Origin: an uncultured Fretibacterium sp.
GTDB lineage: Bacteria > Synergistota > Synergistia > Synergistales > Aminobacteriaceae
Assembly (NCBI RefSeq): GCF_963548695.1
Contig: NZ_CAUUWA010000050.1
Coordinates: forward strand, 1 to 17,453
Direction of reading: 5' to 3'
DNA: 17,453 nucleotides
This document shows, piece after piece, positions 15,601-17,453 of the stretch. Both the position numbers and the translations under genes were made by a program. Position 1 is the first letter of the stretch. Each line of letters starts with the position of its first letter. Below the pieces are notes generated by a model, which worked only from the letters and a program-made list of their open reading frames with translations, ran no database searches and was not told the origin of the DNA.

Positions 15601-16276
15601 GGTCAAGAAGTCCGTCTGGATCTTCGGCGGCGATGGCTGGGCCTACGATATCGGCTACGGCGGGCTCGACCACGTGCTGGGCAGCGGGGAGGACGTCAAC
15701 ATCCTGGTGATGGACACCGAGGTCTACTCCAACACGGGCGGCCAGTCCTCCAAGTCCACACCGACGGCCGCCATCGCCAAGTTTGCGGCAAGCGGCAAGC
15801 GCGTGCGCAAGAAGGACCTGGGCCGCATGGCCATGACCTACGGGCACGTCTACGTCGCGCAGGTCGCGATGGGGGCGGACAAGAACCAGCTGCTCAAGGC
15901 CCTGTCCGAGGCCGAGGCCCACAAGGGCCCGTCCCTGGTGATCGCCTACGCGCCCTGCATCAACCACGGCATCAAGGCAGGTATGGGCAAAACTCAGGCT
16001 CAGAGCAAGAAGGCCGTCGAGGCGGGATACTGGCATCTGTACCGCTACAACCCCGAGCTGGCCGAGCAGGGCAAGAACCCCTTTATCCTCGACTCCAAGG
16101 AGCCGAAGGGCAGCTATCGGGACTTCCTGCTGAGCGAGGTGCGCTACGCGGCCCTGAAACAGGGCTTCCCAGACCTCGCCGACTCGCTCTTCGAGCAAGC
16201 GGAGAAGGAGGCCAGGGAACGCTACGAGGCCTACAAGGAGCTGGCGGAGATGGGCCCGCAGCCCATCAAAGCATAG
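12683..16276 (+). CDS. nifJ: Pyruvate:ferredoxin (flavodoxin) oxidoreductase, single-chain
   Basis: Oxidises pyruvate with CoA to acetyl-CoA and CO2, reducing ferredoxin; central to anaerobic fermentation. The 1197-residue single-chain length is typical. The start MAKRHWKTMDGNAAAAHVAYAFSEVAAIYPITPSS has the canonical PFOR N-terminus and follows GAGGAGGGG. The alpha and gamma-like domains cover about 1-680. The ferredoxin-like domain has C696/C699/C702/C706 and C754/C757/C760/C764, two [4Fe-4S] motifs. The TPP domain has C819/C822 (CAGCGETP) for the proximal cluster with GCSSIWGGSAP, and GGDGWAYDIGYGG (982-994) for Mg-TPP. A cluster CCSCGECGC (946-954) in the segment before GGDGW is unusual. 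An intrinsic terminator follows 21 bp after the stop, and no cotranscribed gene is visible. Other 2-oxoacids as substrate cannot be excluded. Confidence 0.97.
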   Translation: MAKRHWKTMDGNAAAAHVAYAFSEVAAIYPITPSSTMPELIDEWAAHGRKNIFGQTVKVTELQSEGGAAGAVHGALSAGALATTFTASQGLLLMIPNMFKIAGELMPCVFHVSARAIAGHALSIFGDHSDVMTARMTGFAMLAAGSVQETMDMAAVAHLSTLRTSVPFLHFFDGFRTSHEIQKIDALDYDDLAGLVDYDAIDMFRSRAMRPENPFQKGTAQNPDIFFQAKEAAQPFYADIPDAVEGYMQEIKKLTGRSYHPFTYYGAPDAKRVIVAMGSVCQAIEETVDYLNARGGKVGVVEVHLYRPFSPKYFFRVLPSTVETIAVLDRCKEPGSLGEPLYEDVRTLFFDKGGSAPKIVGGRYGLGSKDTTPSHIKTVFDNLELYEPRNRFTIGIVDDVSDSSLPVLEDVEAAAEGTVCCKFWGLGSDGTVGANKNSIKIIGDHTELYAQGYFAYDSKKSGGITVSHLRFGKSPIKSTYLIDSANFIACHKQEYVHQYHVAAGLKKGGTFLLNTQWTTLEQLEEHLPAKLKRQLAKQEAKFYVINAVDEAEKLGLGNRTNTIMQSAFFKLANVIPIEDAVKYMKDAIEKSYGKKGENVVKMNHAAVDTGLDNIIEIKIPASWLDAPDKVVEKRGMPSEVPEFAAEQCATINAQEGDSLPVSAFVGREDGSFPSGTAAFEKRGVAVNVPEWKSAKCIQCNQCAMVCPHASIRPFLLDADEQAAAPEGFGAVDCKGKALKDAGYKYKMQVDPLDCMGCGNCADICPASALEMKPIATQDGEIDNWTFAIENVQDKENAGSKFTVQGSQFQRPLLEFSGACAGCGETPYAKLITQLFGDRMIIANATGCSSIWGGSAPSMPYTTNAKGRGPAWANSLFEDNAEYGFGMKLSLNVMVGYLVEAMKNLLGLGIPQEDKAVLQEWLDTHEDGEKSRESAAKVEALLDRMFCCSCGECGCGDEAVLREYAKIEQFRDYLVKKSVWIFGGDGWAYDIGYGGLDHVLGSGEDVNILVMDTEVYSNTGGQSSKSTPTAAIAKFAASGKRVRKKDLGRMAMTYGHVYVAQVAMGADKNQLLKALSEAEAHKGPSLVIAYAPCINHGIKAGMGKTQAQSKKAVEAGYWHLYRYNPELAEQGKNPFILDSKEPKGSYRDFLLSEVRYAALKQGFPDLADSLFEQAEKEARERYEAYKELAEMGPQPIKA

Positions 16277-16297
16277 CACCGAAACCTTTCGAGAAAG

Positions 16298-16336
16298 GCC
16301 TGGCCGGGGAGTCTCCTCCCCGGCCAGGCTTTTATT
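16298..16336 (+). terminator. Intrinsic terminator of PFOR
   Basis: A perfect 14-bp GC-rich stem (GCCTGGCCGGGGAG, 16298-16311, with its complement at 16316-16329) closes a TCTC loop and is followed by TTTTATT. It starts 21 bp after the PFOR stop codon. The first IS remnant begins immediately beyond the T-run. Confidence 0.92.
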
Positions 16337-16797
16337 AGGTCGTGTTAACACAAGAGTAAGAAGTCAACAACAAGAGCAAGAAGCAGGAAGCCAATGAAAA
16401 TGACATCCAGCTTATCGTATCGTGTAGCTATACGACGAAATCGTTTGACTCTACAGAAAAGGCGCTCGACCTCGTTCCGTCTTTTGTAAAGCTCTACGTC
16501 ATACGACCAAGGTTTCTTCGCGTTGCTCTTGGGAGGAACAACCGGCTCCAACCCACATTCTTCCGCAAGACGACGTGTCGCCGCTCCACAATAGGCCCTA
16601 TCCATCAACAATTTACATCCGGAAGCCAACAACTCCCTTAGCCTCACTATCAACTTGTGGCCCAGTCGGACCATCATGGGCATTGCCGGGCGAGAGATGA
16701 AAAATCAAAGGACAATCGGGACCCGCGGCAACCAAATGAATCTGGGTGGTCCATCCTCCCCGGGACTTGCCGATAGATTGAGGCCCCCCTTTTTTAA
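16337..16797 (-). mobile_element. Truncated IS5-superfamily insertion sequence (first element)
   Basis: GC content drops sharply here compared with PFOR. The outer end is taken just after the PFOR terminator, where AGGTCGTGTTAACAC begins; the exact boundary is uncertain because the opposite end is missing. The element carries the C-terminal part of a minus-strand transposase. It is cut at 16797 by the second element, which begins directly after TTAA (16794-16797). Confidence 0.75.
16345..16797 (-). pseudogene. IS5-superfamily transposase fragment, frameshifted and 5'-truncated
   Basis: The minus-strand reading from 16797 gives KKGGPQSIGKSRGGWTTQIH, LVAAGPDCPLIFHLSPGNAHDGPTG. After a shift of one base near 16661-16663 it continues HKLIVRLRELLASGCKLLMDRAYCG, RRLAEECGLEPVVPPKSN, then LYKRRNEVERLFCRVKRFRRIATRYDKLDVIFIGF and a TAA at 16345. 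The MDRAY Asp and the RNEVERLF Glu are the second and third residues of the DDE triad. Removing one G of a GGG run restores a continuous family-like sequence, so a 1-bp insertion is likely. The N-terminal DNA-binding part is gone because of the second insertion. A run AAAAAAGGGGGG at its upstream edge could have been a frameshift site in the intact element. Confidence 0.85.
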
Positions 16798-16815
16798 GGA
16801 AGCGCTGAATAAAGC
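16798..16815 (+). repeat. Left terminal sequence of the second IS element
   Basis: GGAAGCGCTGAATAAAGC shares its first 11 bases with the sequence at 17399 and starts with GGAA as IS5 ends do. Its matching right end is not in the window. Confidence 0.7.
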
Positions 16816-16982
16816 AGGAATGATGTGTAAGTTTTTTCTTGTTATGTCGAAATTGACAGATAATACGCCGGCAATCAATCGACTTTCAAGAAAAATTCAA
16901 ACAAAATCCTCTTCTGTAATGCTTCTGTAACGCTTAGGGGGGTATCTGGCCCTCTTTTGGGCACAATACCCCCTCGATTCTC

Positions 16983-17397
16983 TCATCGACATGGCTTCCC
17001 CGCCCAGCTCCACATCAACAGATTCGCACTACCAAACAGAATATACAGACGGTTCAGGTTCTTTGACAAACCTCGATACACCGTCTTGCGATAACCAAAC
17101 AAAACTTTCACAATCCGAAATGGATGCTCCACCTTGCTCCTCACAGAGGACTTCCGCCGCTCTTCCTTCCTCTCCATCTCCAGCGCATAACCCTGGTATT
17201 GCCTGCTCAACGTACCCGGACGGCGGTTTATACGATAATCTATCCGACTCTTCTTCTCATCCGACTTTATCTCCGGACGCTTCTCTATCCCTATAAAGCC
17301 TACATCTCCATAGACCGTAGACCGTCTCGTCATCTTCTCGGATAAGTTCCGATGCTTGCGTTATGTCGTGTGCATTCGCCGGCGTCACCGTGTGTAT
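16983..17397 (-). pseudogene. IS5-family transposase, C-terminal half, frameshifted by a 7-bp duplication
   Basis: Upstream part: IHTVTPANAHDITQASELIREDDETVYG. Downstream part, in another frame: STVYGDVGFIGIEKRPEI, a linker, KSSVRSKVEHPFRIVKVLFGYRKTVYRGLSKNLNRLYILFGSANLLMW. The TVYGD Asp and the RSKVEHPF Glu are DDE residues of the IS5 family. The two frames overlap at TVYG because AGACCGT is duplicated in tandem (17312-17325, plus strand). Deleting one copy gives DDETVYGDVGF in one frame. The reading frame is still open at 17397 and is cut there by the third element. The gene can no longer encode an active transposase. Confidence 0.87.
17312..17325. repeat. 7-bp tandem duplication inside the transposase
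   Basis: AGACCGT occurs twice without a gap (17312-17318 and 17319-17325). On the coding strand this doubles ACGGTCT and shifts the reading frame at the conserved TVYGD motif. Confidence 0.85.
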
Positions 17398-17398
17398 A

Positions 17399-17453
17399 GG
17401 AAGCGCTGATTAAAGACCTGCTAGAAAAAGTCAAGGTGTTACTTGGGAAATTC
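17399..17453 (+). mobile_element. Left end of a third IS element running out of the window
   Basis: GGAAGCGCTGATTAAAGACC at 17399 repeats the terminal sequence seen at 16798 and interrupts the second element's transposase frame. Only 55 bp are visible and no gene can be read. The four bases before it are TATA. Confidence 0.6.

Larger units (their letters stand above)
16798..17398 (-). mobile_element. Truncated IS5-type insertion sequence (second element)
   Basis: The left end GGAAGCGCTGAATAAAGC (16798-16815) follows TTAA, which fits the YTAR-like 4-bp targets of IS5-group elements. About 185 bp of non-coding sequence separates the end from the transposase stop, similar to the layout of classical IS5. 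No gene is seen in that stretch. The transposase is broken and incomplete, because a third end begins at 17399. The element therefore sits in the first one and is itself interrupted or truncated. Confidence 0.75.

Noticed and set aside
12545..16351. Open reading frame of about 1268 codons on the minus strand, antisense to PFOR
   Set aside because: Its translation is a Leu/Val/Gly/Arg/Asp/His-rich mirror with no recognisable domain. In GC-rich genes with strong third-position GC bias the antisense frame is often free of stops. PFOR on the other strand is unmistakable.
16655..16930. Plus-strand open frame of 91 codons across the junction of the first two IS elements
   Set aside because: It runs over the junction of two elements and antisense to transposase sequence, with no family resemblance.

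Overview
This window is a GC-rich stretch of a bacterial chromosome, most likely from a member of the Synergistota (Fretibacterium/Synergistes-type). Three observations support this. A surface protein ends in a GGGGCDAG-hydrophobic-RRK tail of the Synergist-CTERM sorting type. A YlxR-YlxQ fusion sits in the nusA operon. A large single-chain pyruvate:ferredoxin oxidoreductase (PFOR) fits an anaerobic amino-acid or pyruvate fermenter. The phylum call is an inference from protein features; no search was run.

Positions 1-10407, minus strand: one long information-processing operon. A sigma70-type promoter (10379-10407) and a leader intrinsic terminator (10325-10353) precede rimP, nusA, ylxRQ fusion, infB, rbfA, nrnA, truB, ribF, tatD-family gene, tgt and tsaC (cut by the window edge). 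Most junctions overlap by 4-26 bp or are directly adjacent, which suggests translational coupling. The only real gaps are infB-rbfA (63 bp) and ribF-tatD (157 bp). The second gap holds two palindromes and a short sequence resembling the insertion sequence (IS) ends seen at the right of the window. The genes join ribosome maturation (RimP, RbfA), transcription elongation/termination (NusA), translation initiation (IF2), tRNA modification (TruB, Tgt, TsaC), nanoRNA turnover (NrnA) and FMN/FAD synthesis (RibF).

Positions 10568-12202, minus strand: a secreted or surface beta-helix protein with a signal peptide and the Synergist-CTERM tail. A 480-bp AT-richer divergent region (12203-12682) follows. 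It holds a symmetric pair of -10 boxes, a four-unit 9-bp repeat and a GC-rich palindrome.

Positions 12683-16336, plus strand: a complete PFOR gene with a textbook intrinsic terminator. The protein has an unusual five-cysteine cluster between its ferredoxin-like and TPP-binding regions.

Positions 16337-17453: a lower-GC graveyard of nested IS5-superfamily insertion sequences. A truncated, frameshifted element lies just behind the PFOR terminator. A second element (left end at 16798, next to TTAA) interrupts it; its transposase is broken by a 7-bp tandem duplication and truncated. A third element with the same terminal sequence starts at 17399 and leaves the window.

I see no tRNA, rRNA, CRISPR array, defence system or clearly novel multi-gene system. 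The most interesting signals are the nusA-operon leader terminator, the symmetric promoter, the PFOR cysteine cluster and the IS nest with a possible distant footprint at 2628.
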